Assembly: GCA_032988165.1 (NCBI GenBank) | Contig: JANTQF010000013.1 | Location: forward strand, 186,001 to 250,000 | Direction: 5' to 3' | DNA from: Emmonsiellopsis sp. PD_33 | Lineage: Eukaryota > Ascomycota > Eurotiomycetes > Onygenales > Ajellomycetaceae | Length of the DNA stretch: 64,000 bases | In this document: positions 1 to 11,590 of the stretch, one piece after another | How the letters are laid out: each line of letters starts with the position of its first letter | How positions within the stretch are numbered: position 1 is the stretch's first letter | Made by a program: the position numbers and the translations under genes | The notes under the pieces: generated by a model | The model's input: only the letters and a program-made list of their open reading frames with translations | Told to the model about the DNA's origin: nothing | Databases searched by the model: none

Positions 1-2695
1 CTAAATGAATGGATATGGAATAATATCTTCTATCTCTTCAAAAATGAATAAGACTTTAACTTGGCAATGTACTTCAATGACAACCAGATGATAAAGGAAG
101 ATGTAACTGCCTGATTCAAAACCCCTGTATTGAAAACTTGGAGTAATCAGTTGAGTTTTGGTAGTGTGGATGAATGGCAATGCAAGCTTGATACTATTAA
201 GTAGGGAATATCAATAGGAAATTAGAGAGCAAAGATTATGATAATAGATAGTATAATCAATGATAGTTCTACTAATAAATACTAGTTCTACTATTAGAAT
301 GTTCTATCTATTATCTTCTTTCTACTTGAATATGAAGCTTTTAAGGAACATCTTACCTATGTGCCTGTATGAGTATTCAACCAAAAGAATTATTGAGTAT
401 ACACTGAGGTACACACTGCAGATTGGTGATAGAACACCTAGAAGAAACTTGAGGATGAGGCCACAGTTGTGCTGTTACTTATCACTGTTGATAAAATAAT
501 TCTAACTTAATATTATGATGATTTATCTGCCTAGTCAATTTATATGATAATTGGGAATCTGAATAGTTGTATGTGATAAAAATAAGATATCTCTAGTTTG
601 ATCCTGATTGAATTTCTACTCATTATTAAGATGAAGGAGGATTAGGGTATGAAAGCAACTATCTATCATATAGTTATAAAATAGATTTTTGAATGTGAGT
701 CATTCTAAAGAGCCTTAAGTAATGCATTAGAAATAAAGCTGATAGCTTTACAAGTGGTTGAAAAACTTTCAGTTGATGGTACTATCATTCTTTATACTAA
801 TAGATGCTATTAGAAGTGTTTTCCCATCATTGCTGGATTAATAATCAACTATGAAGAATAGACCATTCTTATAGGAGTTAAGAGTAGCCCACACTGTATA
901 ATATACTAGGTCCCTCCCAAAGAATGTGAGAATCTACAAACTAGATAACTATTATAAACACATGAATATATGAAAGATACCATTCAACAACTAGAAAGAG
1001 ATGAAATTGATGCTAATATGAGTATTCACCCTGTACCTAACTTTGCCTGGGGCTACAAATTCACCAATATTTATATGGCAATGATGCTTGATCCTCTACA
1101 TTAGTTACTTAAAGAGTTGCTTGACTATCTGCTGATCTGGTGTAGAGGACATCTGAAGAATACTATTCATAAGAGAAGATAGACTGATTCTATAATGACT
1201 GTATTAATAGAGGATTTAGGTGATATAAAGCAACTAAATGAGTGGTTGAAGCTGGTTCCCAGGTTTACTGAGCTAAAGATATTTCAAAAGAACTTCAGTG
1301 AGGTTAAGTAATGGACTGAGGTTAAATAGAAAGCCCTGATGTAACAGCTGATCTCTATCATTACACTCTTAATTAAAAGTTTAGAGATAGATGTTATAAT
1401 TCTTTTCTCATGGGCAATTATGGACTTCTGGATGCTTGCTGACTACTAATCTCATAATGATGAAACTCTAAAGTACATGGAAACTATATTATATTAAATT
1501 GATAAGTTAAAGTATGTCTTCAGTAAATATTGAAAGAATGGCTACTTTAACTTCCTGAAGTTCCATATTATTCAACACTATATTGATTTTATTTGATTGA
1601 TGGGGATTACTGATGGTGTAGACACAAGTAGCTTAGAGAGTACTTACAAATATTTAGTGAAGAAGCTATTTAGTTGAATAAATAAGTATAATGAGCATAA
1701 TAAGTTTAAGGTTCAGATTATTAGATATATTATACATCAAGTTAACTATTAGATCCTTCAGTATAGCATTAAGGCCTACATGTAAATAGGCAATTCTCTA
1801 AGCAAACTTGATGCTTTTATTAATATTAAGGTCAGCAAGCCCAGCATGGCTCTTAATCTGGTGACTTATGAGTACAAGGAAGTAAAGGAGAAGGGCCTTC
1901 CACAGGATAAGATATACTTTAGGAGTCTATATTAGTAACTGTAGTTGGATAGTCTTCAGGAGGTATTTATAGTATTTGTGTGGAAGATGCAAAAGAAACA
2001 TGATAGCATAGAGAGCTCTAAAATTATAGTTAATCATCTAGAGTTAGATCCTTCATGGGTGGATGAGTATGTCATGTAGCTTCATGGGTTAATATTCTGT
2101 TGGTAAATTGATGGATGTGAGCCAGTAAAAGAAGATAGACTGAAATAGAAGCTGATTAGATGTAGTCTCAAGTAGGAGGGAGGAAAGAGCTGATGTAAGA
2201 ACTATATCTAGATTTAGAAGAAAGAGGTAGATTAATGATCTCTCATGAACAGATAGAGAGTTAGATGTTTTGAGGTCATTCTTACAGTTAAAGATCATAT
2301 ATGGGAGGTCTATAATGAAGATTCTTTATGAAGTGTTATATACATGGGTGCCTTCATCAATGTTTTCTAGCTTTATGGAGGATCAACTGGACTTCCACAT
2401 GAGATTACTGATATACTTGAGATTGAGAAGCCTACTCTGAGTCAGACAAATTAAAGATAGTATCTAACCAACTGATGGTTCTACTCTTTAGAATATGTGG
2501 TTTAAAGTGCCCATATGATTTCAAAGTTTTTCTTGTTGAAGTAGGGTTAATAGCTGGTGTACTTCATCAATCATTACATTAATTGAGATTAATATAATAC
2601 TATCTACTATTCTAACTTTATGAGTTTGGCAAGAAAGCAGGCAGATATATGGGAAAAGAGGCTGAGAAAGACAGGCATGGAAGGATGATGATTTA
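1..2695 (+). pseudogene. Plavaka/KDZ-type (CACTA-like) transposase relic, truncated at the window start
   Basis: Read in the frame starting at base 1, the whole stretch translates into a Plavaka-like transposase interrupted by many stops. Visible landmarks in order are an N-terminal SFGSVDEW block (~150-175), a TYVPVxVFN block (~350-385), an ATVVxLL..DK block (~460-490), an INYEE..LIGVKSSP block (~845-890), MLDPLH followed by a stop where the family has Q (~1,087-1,106), a C-terminal all-helical region (~1,430-1,740) and FINHYIN.D.YNTIY (~2,563-2,610). Family knowledge: these are DDE transposases of fungal CACTA-like elements. The frame never shifts, and several stops sit where Gln, Arg or Trp is expected, so the damage is C-to-T or G-to-A substitution, not indels. 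The 5' part lies outside the window. Not functional. The family call is from remembered motif patterns, and confidence is high. Confidence 0.85.
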
Positions 2696-2888
2696 ATAAG
2701 TAAGTTATAGAAGTATTACTCTTTAAATTCACCTAATTAATTAATAGAGTAAACAGAGTGGCCCTAATAGTAAATAATTAAGGTGATGGTTAATAATGAA
2801 AGTAACAGCTAATAATAGCATTAACATGCAGGATGTGGTGGCTTTTATGATGCTGCTAAGGTTTAGAAGATTAAGAAGTAATATAAGA

Positions 2889-4345
2889 AATCTATTTCTT
2901 TAGACTTTATATTACAATATCTACATGAAGAGTATTTCTAAATATAAAGAGAATATTAGTGGTTATAACTCTACCATCAGCAACTACTAGGACCTACAAT
3001 ATGACTCTAATAGTAATGATGATGCTGGCATGTCAGAGTCAAGTAGCATAGAGGTGATGACTTACTCTACTTAATGAAAACCTTCTGCCTTTTAGATTAT
3101 AGCAGCTGCATGGAGAGCATTTTTAAATATGAAGAGAATGTCAGTGGCTACAACTTTATTATTAGTAACCATCAGAACCTACAATATGACTCTAATAGTG
3201 ATGATGATGTTAGCATATCAGAGTTAAGTAGTATAGAAGTAATAACCTACTTTACTTAATGAGAATCTTCTATCTTTTAGATTATAGCAGCTACATGGAG
3301 AGCATTTCTAAATATAAAGGAAATGTCAGTAGCTATAACTCTATCATTAGTAACCATCAGAACCTACAATATGACTTTGATAGTAATGATAATGCTAGTG
3401 TGTCAGAGTCAAGTGACATAGAGATGATAACTTATTTTACTTGATGAGAACCTTCTACCTTTTAGATCATAGTAGCTGCATGGAGAGCATTTCTGAATAC
3501 AGAGAAAATGTTAGTAACTATAACTCTATCATTAGTAACTATTAGGACCTATAATATGACTCTGATAGTAATGATGATACTGGCATGTCAGAGTTAAGTA
3601 ATATAGAGATAATGACCTACTTTATTTAATGAGAACCTTCTACCTTTTAGATCATAGCAGCTGCATGGAGAGCATTTCTAAATATAGAGAGAATATTAGT
3701 GGCTATAACTTCATTATTAATAATTGTCAGGACCTATAATATGACTCTGATAGTGATGATGATGCTGGTATGTTAGAGTTAAATAGCATAAAAATGATGA
3801 CTTATTCTACTTGATGAGAACCTTCTACCTTTTAGACTATGATAGCTGTATGAAGAGCATTTTCAAATATAAAGAAAATATCAGTAGCTATAACTCTATC
3901 ATCAGCAACTGTCAGGACCTACAATATGACTCTGATAGTAATGATGATGCTGGCATATTAGAGTTAAGTAGCACAGAAGTAATAACCTACTCTACTTGAT
4001 GAGAATCTTCTACCTTCTAAATTATAGCAGCTGCATGGAGAGCATTTCTGAATATAGAGAGAATGTTAGTGGTTATAACTTTATCATTAATAACTGCCAG
4101 GACCTATAATATGACTCTGATAGCAATGATGATACTAGTATGTCAGAGTTAAATAGCATAGGAGTAATGATCTACTCTACTTGATGAGAACCTTCTGCCT
4201 TCTAAATTATAGTAGCTGTATGAAGAGTATTTCTAAATATAGAGGAAATATCAGTAGTTATAACTTCATCATTGGCAACTATCAGAACCTATAATATGAC
4301 TCTGATAGTGATAATGATGCCAGCATATCAGAGTCAAGTAACACT
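2889..4345 (+). repeat. 185-bp tandem array, about eight copies
   Basis: Unit starts (the ATGAGAACCTTCT-like position) fall at about 2,889 (degenerate), 3,074, 3,259, 3,444, 3,629, 3,814, 3,999 and 4,184, exactly 185 bases apart for the last seven. Each unit holds a reading frame of about 61 codons, rich in Ser, Asp and Glu at its end (for example YDSDSNDD). Its stop overlaps the next unit's ATG (TGATG or TAATG). Copies differ by scattered substitutions and no length changes. A period of 185 is not a multiple of three, so the array cannot be one long coding repeat. The last copy runs into unrelated sequence near 4,345. Confidence 0.9.
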
Positions 4346-4739
4346 AGCACTGGCACTGGAGGCATCTAGTTCAAGTAGGATCCTAGATGGCAAATAAGAA
4401 CCACCAAAAGAGTTACCTTCTGATAGAAAGCTGAAATGAATGCATGAGATGATGTTAGAGGAAAATTTTGATGATATGAAAGATCATATTATTATAAATT
4501 ATAAAGCTATGTTAATTTACAGAATAGCTCTTAGTAATATAGATGAGGAGACAGCATTCTTAATCACATATTATTAGGATGATGAAGATGAATCTATCCT
4601 GAATGCTCAAACCTATTAAGTCTGAGTTCTCCTAGTGAGTATCCTTAATATTGCACTACTCCTTGAGTATTTAGCATCCCCTAATGCTGGTACACTTCTT
4701 GGCTCCAAGGAAGAAATAATTCAAGCATTGAATATTATA
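4346..4739. other. Unassigned AT-rich spacer between two arrays
   Basis: CpG-free sequence between the 185-bp and 94-bp arrays. I see no recognisable domain. It may be the degraded continuation of the element that carries the 185-bp array. Confidence 0.5.
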
Positions 4740-5440
4740 CTTGAGTGATGATGAATAATGGCAGTGATGATGATAATAGTAAAGGCTAATTAGAAATGAT
4801 GGCAGCAACAGCAAATAATGATGATAATGACTGACTGCCAACTATGATAGTAATAGCACATAATAGTGGTAGCTAATGGCTAATAGCTAATAATGACAGC
4901 AATGGTAAATAATGATAATAATGACTGACTGCTAATTATAATAGTAATAGCACATAATGGTGATGATCAACAGCCAATGGCCAATGATGATAGTAATGGT
5001 AAATAATGATGATAATAGCTGACTATCAACTATGATAGTAATAGTACATAATGGTAGTGACTAACAGCTAACAGCTAATAATGACAGTAACAGCAAATAA
5101 TGATAATAATAGCTGACTGCCAATTATAACAGTAACAGCACATAATGGCAGTAGCTAATAGCTAATAGCCAATGATGACAGCAATGGCAAATAATGGTGA
5201 TAATGACTGACTACTAATTATAATAGTAATAGCACATAATGATGGTGGCTAATGGCTAATGGCTAATGATGACAGTAATAGCAAATAATGGTGATAATGG
5301 CTGACTACCAACTATGATAGTAATAGCCTATAATGGCAGTGGCTAATAGTCAATGGCCAATAATGATAGTAATAGCAAATAATAGTAATAATTGCTAATT
5401 ATAGTAGTAACAGTAAATAATGGCAATGATGGCTGACTAC
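4740..5440. repeat. 94-bp minisatellite array
   Basis: The landmark (G/A)(A/G)CTGACT(G/A) recurs at 4,829, 4,923, 5,017, 5,111, 5,205 and 5,299, a constant 94-base period. Units are made of AATGATGATAGTAATAGC-like words and CACATAATGG-like words. Degenerate pieces of the same family recur at about 6,120-6,280, 6,640-6,960, 7,340-7,440 and 7,830-7,930. No coding potential is evident. Confidence 0.88.
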
Positions 5441-5489
5441 TAAATATGTATGAAGTGAGTTGAGTTACAGAATACTATTAGTAGTGAGG

Positions 5490-5960
5490 AAAATCTACAT
5501 ATTTTAGTGTGATTTTACTTATTACCTTTTAGTCACATAGTAAGTTACTTAATTTAATCTCTTTACTCTAATCTTCTCTTTTCATTCTATTCTCATCATT
5601 CTATATCTTCTATCTCTTCACTATATATATTTTACTTCTGTACTGTCACTATGTTTATCTCTCATTCTAATGAGCATCTTCTACTATTTTTTAGACTCTA
5701 CCTGGCCTTCAGTCCTTCTGTTTTCTTGCTACCTTCAGTGGTTGTTTGAGATCCTATTTGAGTGGGTGCATGAAGCAGCTCTGTTAGCTGTGCTGATACA
5801 GTCTATCTCTATTTTACCTACTATATTTACTTGGTTGATCTCTGAGTTTGAGGCCTGTGATTACTGATTATATGAGGTTAATTATTATTTTAATAGTCTC
5901 TTTAGTTATCTTTATTAGTCCTAATATTCTCTATGTGTCTATATGCTACTTATCCTCTGT
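5490..5960 (+). repeat. Dispersed repeat, copy A (pairs with 10,225-10,900)
   Basis: Shares with the later copy a CT-rich leader (TTTAATCTCTTTACTCTAA), a TATA-rich stretch, and a coding-like block whose frame reads a QWLFEIL-like peptide, then a TWL..EFEACDY-like peptide (about 5,730-5,865). Both copies are direct. The host element is not recognised. Copy A lacks about 150 bases present in copy B between these blocks. Confidence 0.75.
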
Positions 5961-7028
5961 GTGGATTCTATTTCATTCTTATTCACTGCTGATTTGTTTC
6001 CTCTTTTGGATTTTAGACTGCTGTCTCTCCACATTATTAGTATTAGTATTAGGTTGTTAGTTCATTCATGGAATCATGAGATTATATTAGCTTGACTTCT
6101 ATATTTTTGTTTGATGTATGGTAGCAAGGGCAAATAAAGGTAATAATAGCTAATAATCAATGATGACAGACACAGCAAATAATGGCAATAATAGCTGACT
6201 GTAAACTATAATAGTAATAATATATAGTGGTGATAACTAATGGTCAATGATGATAGCAATAGTAAATATTTCTGGGTAAAAAGTTTACTGTTAGCTACAG
6301 GTGCTAGGTTATTCAAAAAAACCCTAGTATATAATTCATAACTAATATAAGACAACAGTTAAGTAGAAGCATACACAGACAGTTAAGTGTGAAAGAAGTG
6401 ATACTACTTCATCTGTAATCTAAACTTTAAAACACAAAAAGAGCTGAGGGGCTAGTAACTTATCTACTGAGAAAGAGGATTTTGATGTTGAAGTTACCCT
6501 TACATCAAATTATAATAGATATAAGATTGAGATTATCAGCCTTTTAAGTGATGATTAGGTATCTTGCTGCTTGAGATTTTGTGCCTTGCCCTGATAGATA
6601 ACAATAAAGATGATCTAAAGTAATGTGTGATGTGCACCTGTGTCTGTAAGATAATTAATGATGATAGTAATAGCAAATAATAGCAATAATTATCAATAAT
6701 AACAGCAATAACACATAATGATAGTGGTGAATAATAAAGATGATCTAATGCAATATGTGGTGTATATCTGTGCCTGTAAGATAATTAATGATAATAGTAA
6801 TAGCACATAATGGCAGTAGTGAATAATAAAGATGATCCAATGCAATATAGGATATATACTTGTGCCTGTAAGATGATTAATGATGACAGTAATGATAAAT
6901 AATGATAATAACTACTAATAATAACAGTAATGACACATAATGATAGTAGTAAATAATTAATAATAATAGTTATTATTATTAAAAAGCAGGCTCTATTTCT
7001 TTCTGTAACTCTTTTTGCTCCTTTTCAA
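5961..7028. repeat. Degenerate satellite-rich AT DNA
   Basis: Holds dispersed 94-bp-family pieces and about three variable units of roughly 90-120 bases that share GTAAGATAATTAATGAT and AAAGATGATCTAA words (6,600-6,960). Also a non-repetitive segment at 6,280-6,600 with no recognisable product. Confidence 0.6.
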
Positions 7029-7300
7029 TGGCCCTTTTTCTTGCCCTTACTTTATAATATGCTATCTGGGTGGCTCTTTTTCTCATCCTTACTTTGTAGT
7101 ATACTATCTGGATGGCTCTTTTTCTTGCTCTCATTTCATGGCATGCTGTCTTTTTCTTACTCTTACTTTGTGACATGCTATCTGAGTAGCCTTTTTTCTT
7201 GCTTTTACTTTATAACATACTGTCTTTTTCTTGCTCTTACTTTATAGCATGCTATCTGAGTAGCCCTTTTTCTTGTCCTTACTTTGTGGCATGCTGTCTG
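7029..7300 (-). repeat. 42-bp coding-phase tandem repeat
   Basis: Unit starts (TGGC of TGGCTCTTTTTC) are visible at 7,029, 7,071 and 7,113, with shortened units continuing to about 7,300. On the minus strand the units read as a 14-residue basic repeat of the type KVRARKRAIQIAYY, open over about 65 codons before a stop. A period of 42 keeps phase, so this may be a degraded low-complexity domain of a transposon protein. No function can be assigned. Confidence 0.75.
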
Positions 7301-7479
7301 GGCTTCCTGATATCTTTCAAAGTAATGTGTGATATATGCCTGTGCCTGTGAGACTACCAATAATAACAGCAATGGCAAATAATAGTAACAACTGCCAATA
7401 ATGATAGTAATAGCACATAATGGTGGTAGCAGACAACCAACAATGACTACTATTACTATTAATTTTGACCCTCTCTTGA

Positions 7480-8150
7480 ATGATTAGCTCCTACATGGTT
7501 TCCCAGCTTAATATACTATAACTTGTATCTAGGAATAGAGTCAGCTCAGAGTGGGTTTAGAGGTGAGATTCTTTTGATTGGTATACTTCCATATTCCTAA
7601 TGAGATATGAAAGTGTACTGATCAAAGCAATCTTATTCTATAACCTACTCAGGGCCTTGAGAAGGAAGGCTATAAAAGGAAAATTAGATGTCTGAATGAT
7701 CTACTTTCTATTCAAGTTATTAAATGGGTAACTCTACTGATAGATGAAGTATATTCATGTTTTATGAGATATTACTGGATGTTGTATTCTATTATACCTG
7801 TATTTCACAGTGTGGATAGCTCTAATAAGGTTGATGGGTGATGATAGTGAATGATGGTAGATGGCTAATAATGACAGTATGAGTAAATGATGGAGATAAT
7901 AGCTAATGATAGTGATGATAGTAAATAATAGTAATAAGAGTAAAGAATAATAGAGTTAGCTCATTTAGATTTATTATTATGAACTTGCAATCAGAGTGAT
8001 GACATAAATGACTGTGAAGGTAGTTAGCTTGTTGCAATGTATGAGATATACTAATAGATAAAGATGTGAGGTTATGTGAAATCTGGATGTATGAAGCAGA
8101 CAGAGTAGTTAGTTAATAATAATATATTTACATAATGTAGTAATAGTAAT
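7480..8150. other. Unassigned AT-rich relic DNA
   Basis: CpG-free. Contains a small 94-bp-family patch near 7,830-7,930. No recognisable protein motif was seen on either strand. Confidence 0.5.
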
Positions 8151-8186
8151 TATATATATAATCAATTATATATATATATATATAAT
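8150..8186. repeat. TA microsatellite
   Basis: Two runs of alternating T and A separated by ATCAATT, at about 8,151-8,160 and 8,166-8,184. Confidence 0.9.
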
Positions 8187-8213
8187 CTATTGGAGCCTTG
8201 CCTTCTGACCTAT

Positions 8214-8352
8214 ACTAACATCAAGAAAGAATGTATAATAAGGCATGCATGAGATGCATTAGAGTTCTCTCTTCATGCACACACCAACACTGAGGAAGAA
8301 TGTATAATAAGGTATGTATGAGATGCATTGGGGTTCTCCCTTCATGCATAAG
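8214..8352. repeat. 69-bp direct repeat, two copies
   Basis: Copies begin at about 8,214 and 8,283. Each holds AAGAATGTATAATAAGG, ATGAGATGCATT and TTCTC(T/C)CTTCATGCA. They differ by a few substitutions. Located downstream (on the minus strand) of the copia Gag relic. Confidence 0.8.
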
Positions 8353-8689
8353 ATTACTCTGAGGTAACATGGGGACAGTCAACATCCCATGCAATATTAG
8401 AGGGGTGTGAGGCCTACATGTAGATTGCTTAAAGTCTGGAGACTGCAGAAGCAAGATTGTGATTTTTATGCTGATTCAGAGTAAGTCTGGAGCTAACTTG
8501 AGTACTTTTAATGTGTGAGCTAGATGACTTGGCACACTAAAGTGGAGTGAAAAAAATTTTTTGCTGATGTATTATCTATAGATTCATCAGTTTTTATATC
8601 ATTAGAACTACCTTTATTCTTTCTGCATCTACCTTTATCCTTACCCCCACTCTGTTTTTCAATCTCCTTAAGTCAATCAGACTTATGTT

Positions 8690-9470
8690 CAGGGTGCAGA
8701 TGCTAGCACTATTTATTAGTGTGATCAATATTCTTACAATAAGAGCAGGTCTACTTATTATCCAAATTATTAGTTAGGGGGTTCATAGAGTTTGCATCAG
8801 AATTCTGTGTTCTCAGGGCCATAGATTTCTTTTCAGCCCAATTAGATAATTGTTTCATAAGGTCATCTATGTTGATATTGACAATCTTGTCCTGGCTATT
8901 AGTATAGAAATCATTCAAACACAACTTGATGAACACTTTCTGAAAATCCTTGAGGCCTAGGAGGAAAAGGTCATAATAGATGTCTTCTAAATCACAGGAT
9001 AACACTCTATGATGAGCTGTAAGATAGTAAAATTAGCATTGATAAGGCATGTAGTTAGTATTCTTAATAAATAGGCCTACAAGCTCCTTGACAATGTTCA
9101 TACATTTCTCTACTAGAGAGACTATATATTCAGTGTTAATCATATCTCAGACTACAGCAGCATTATTAGGTTCTAAGTCTCCAATGACTTCACATATATT
9201 CCCATGCAGGCTAGATAGGATACAGTAATATAGTATTTTTAATTTTGCAGACCATTTAGCCCTCTCATATTAGGTTCCTTCAGGAGGAACCACCTTATAG
9301 TTAAGTAGAATGTTAGATCCTCTAATTACCTCAGCATCACTTAATATGCTATTCTACTATGCATTGTAGTTAGAGCTATCAAATGTAATGATCTTCTTTA
9401 TAGTAATAATAGAGTCTATTTCTTTTTGATATTTATACACCTTAGTATGCAAGACATCAGCTGTAGAGGT
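8690..9470 (-). pseudogene. Ty1/copia retrotransposon Gag relic with CCHC zinc knuckle
   Basis: On the minus strand one frame runs through about 260 codons with stops. It reads an N-terminal FDSSNY block (about 9,383), a VPPEG block, a DLEDIYYDLFLLGL block (about 8,995-8,950) and finally a zinc knuckle C-x2-C-x4-H-x4-C at 8,747-8,706. The order and spacing are those of fungal copia Gag (UBN2-like) proteins. The landmarks share one phase, so no indel separates them. An open stretch of 84 codons survives at 8,751-9,005. Protease, integrase and reverse transcriptase were not recognised downstream. Dead copy. Confidence 0.78.
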
Positions 9471-10224
9471 TAGTTAACAGACTAGTTATTAATGTACCAT
9501 CTTTCTCACAGAATTGAGGACCTGTGCCATCAAGTCTCTCAGTGCCCCTTTAGTCATTATAACTGGCCTGTTGGAGTTCCTCATAGGGTTATAGGCAGAG
9601 ATGAGCATGCTATTATGAACAGTCTCTACCTCTTCATCCTGCATTGCATGTTGCTGTTTATATATATTGCAAGCTTTGCAGGTTGTAAAAGATTCTGAGC
9701 TATCATCTCCCTCATTGAGATTAATATCAGGGTAGTTAATGGGTCATTATCTGATCTGTAACAGAGTCATACTAGTAAGAGCTACCCTGTTGGGGATAAG
9801 CCAAGTCATAGCATCCATTTAGGAGGTAATAGGGAGGTCATCAGGCATGCCATGCATCTTTATGATGCTTAATCAGGCTGATTAATGATATAATCTCTGA
9901 AAAATAGATTGAAAATAAAGAGGCCAATTTGGGCAAAAATTCCTCTGAAAAAAAAAATTTTCTCATGTGATTTGAGGTGTAAGGACATGCAAATTTTGTG
10001 GAATTAAATATCAGATAGTGAAATATAAGAGATATTCAGATTATATGAATCTTTTAGTTGTTTTCACAGTGTTTTCAAATGAAAAAATGTATATCAGGCT
10101 ATAACCTGTGGGAAGGCTGAAGACTCTCATATTGCCTAGCTAGTAAGAGATCTATTTACTGTGTGACCACATATTTGCACTAAGCCTGATTGGGAGATTG
10201 GAGGCAGCCTATAGCCTATAAAAT
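9471..10224. other. Unassigned AT-rich relic DNA beside the Gag relic
   Basis: Possibly the 5' part (minus sense) of the copia element, including its upstream leader. No long terminal repeat pair was identified by eye. Confidence 0.4.
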
Positions 10225-10900
10225 ACTTGTATTTTAGTGTTCTTTTACTCACTATCTTTTAGTTATATAGTGTACTTTAATCTCTTTACTCTAACCTTCT
10301 CTTTTCATTCTATCCTTAATAACCTACATATTCTACCTCTTCACTATATATATATCTTATACATCTACACTGTTAATATGTTTGTCTCTTCTCCTACTAA
10401 GTATCTTCTGCTGTCTTCTGGGCCCTATCTGGGCTTTAATTCTTCTATTTTCTTGTTACTTTCAGTGGTTGTTTGGGATCCTTTCAGCATCCCTTATTTT
10501 AATGCCCTTAATGACATCCCAGGTTCTAAACTTTCTGATGATTTTATAGAGGCTCTATAGTCTGGGCAGGTAGATAAGATTACTTAGTTAGCTGTACTAG
10601 TATTATCTGTCTCCATTCTACCTGCTTATAAGTGAGTACTGTCAGTATCTTCTATTACTATATCAGTACTGCTAGTATAATCTGTCTCTATAGCTTTATT
10701 AACTGTGCTAGTACTGCCAGTCCAGCCTGTCCCTTTCTTACCTGACATATTTACTCAGTTAAGAGCTAAATATGAGGCCTGTAATCATCAGATGTATGAG
10801 ATGAACTATTATTTTAATTATCTTATATATTATCTTTATTAGTTCTGATGTTCTTTAAGTGTCTGTATGCTGTATATCCCCTCTATGAATTCCTCTTCTT
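10225..10900 (+). repeat. Dispersed repeat, copy B (pairs with 5,490-5,960)
   Basis: Same CT-rich leader and TATA-rich stretch as copy A, then a longer coding-like block. A frame of 107 codons (10,237-10,560) survives and includes LLLSVVVWDPFSIPYFNAL. Further on the same family reads a TQLRAKYEACNHQMYE-like peptide (about 10,750-10,805), matching the EFEACDY block of copy A. Copy B probably shows the fuller ancestral sequence. Element type not recognised. Confidence 0.72.
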
Positions 10901-11264
10901 ATTAGTTACCCTGATTAAATTTAGACACACTAAATACCAGGCATATTGAGGACCAACAGTATATTACTCATAGCAGCTGTTGCAGGTATGACATAAAATA
11001 GGTGCCTAATTAGATGAAGATACAGAGCTCAGAGGAGTCTCAAGTATAGAGTCTGAAAGAGGAGAAAATACTAACTCTACTATAGAAGGGGCAGAGAATG
11101 AAAAACCTCAGAGGGATATAAGTATCTTCCTGCTGAAATAAAAGAATAGTATTAGAATCAGATTCATGTAAAGTGATATCTAATAGGAAGGATAATCATT
11201 ACTAATACTTTACTAGATGGTTAATGTATCCATATAGTCATATATTTAATTTAAAATTTAAAAG
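10901..11264. other. Unassigned AT-rich relic DNA
   Basis: CpG-free. A Glu/Ser-rich reading phase is visible around 11,030-11,110 but is stop-interrupted. Nothing recognised. Confidence 0.4.
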
Positions 11265-11590
11265 CTTTTATAAAGTGCTATGTCCCTTCTCTTTTAATTC
11301 AAATACTTTTATGAAGTGTCATGTCCCCCCCCTTTCAACTTGAGCTTTCATAAAGTACTGTGTCTCTCCTCTTTCAATTCAAGTACTTTAATAAAGTGCC
11401 ATGTCCCTTCTCTTTCAATTCAAGTGCTTTTATAAAGTGCTATATCCCCCCTCTTTCAACTTAAGCTTTCATAAAGCACCATATTCCTCCTATTTCCATT
11501 CAGATGCTTTTGTGAAGTACTATATTTCTTCCCTTTTGATTCAAAAGCTTTCACAAAGCTCTATATATAGAAGAGGTAAAAAGTTCTAAA
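11265..11590. repeat. About 40-bp tandem array ending in a TATA-like box
   Basis: The CTTT(T/C)ATAAAG word recurs at 11,265, 11,306, 11,345, 11,386, 11,427, 11,466, 11,507 and 11,548, spaced 39-41 bases. Each unit also has a TGTCCCTTCTCTTT-like pyrimidine block. Right after the last unit comes CTCTATATATAG (about 11,557), then a CT-rich stretch to about 11,690. The layout resembles repeated upstream elements plus a promoter, as in a retrotransposon LTR, but no matching second LTR was found. Confidence 0.8.

Noticed and set aside
2889..7300. CRISPR-like array
   Set aside because: Units are contiguous tandem repeats without unique spacers, in a fungal repeat compartment.
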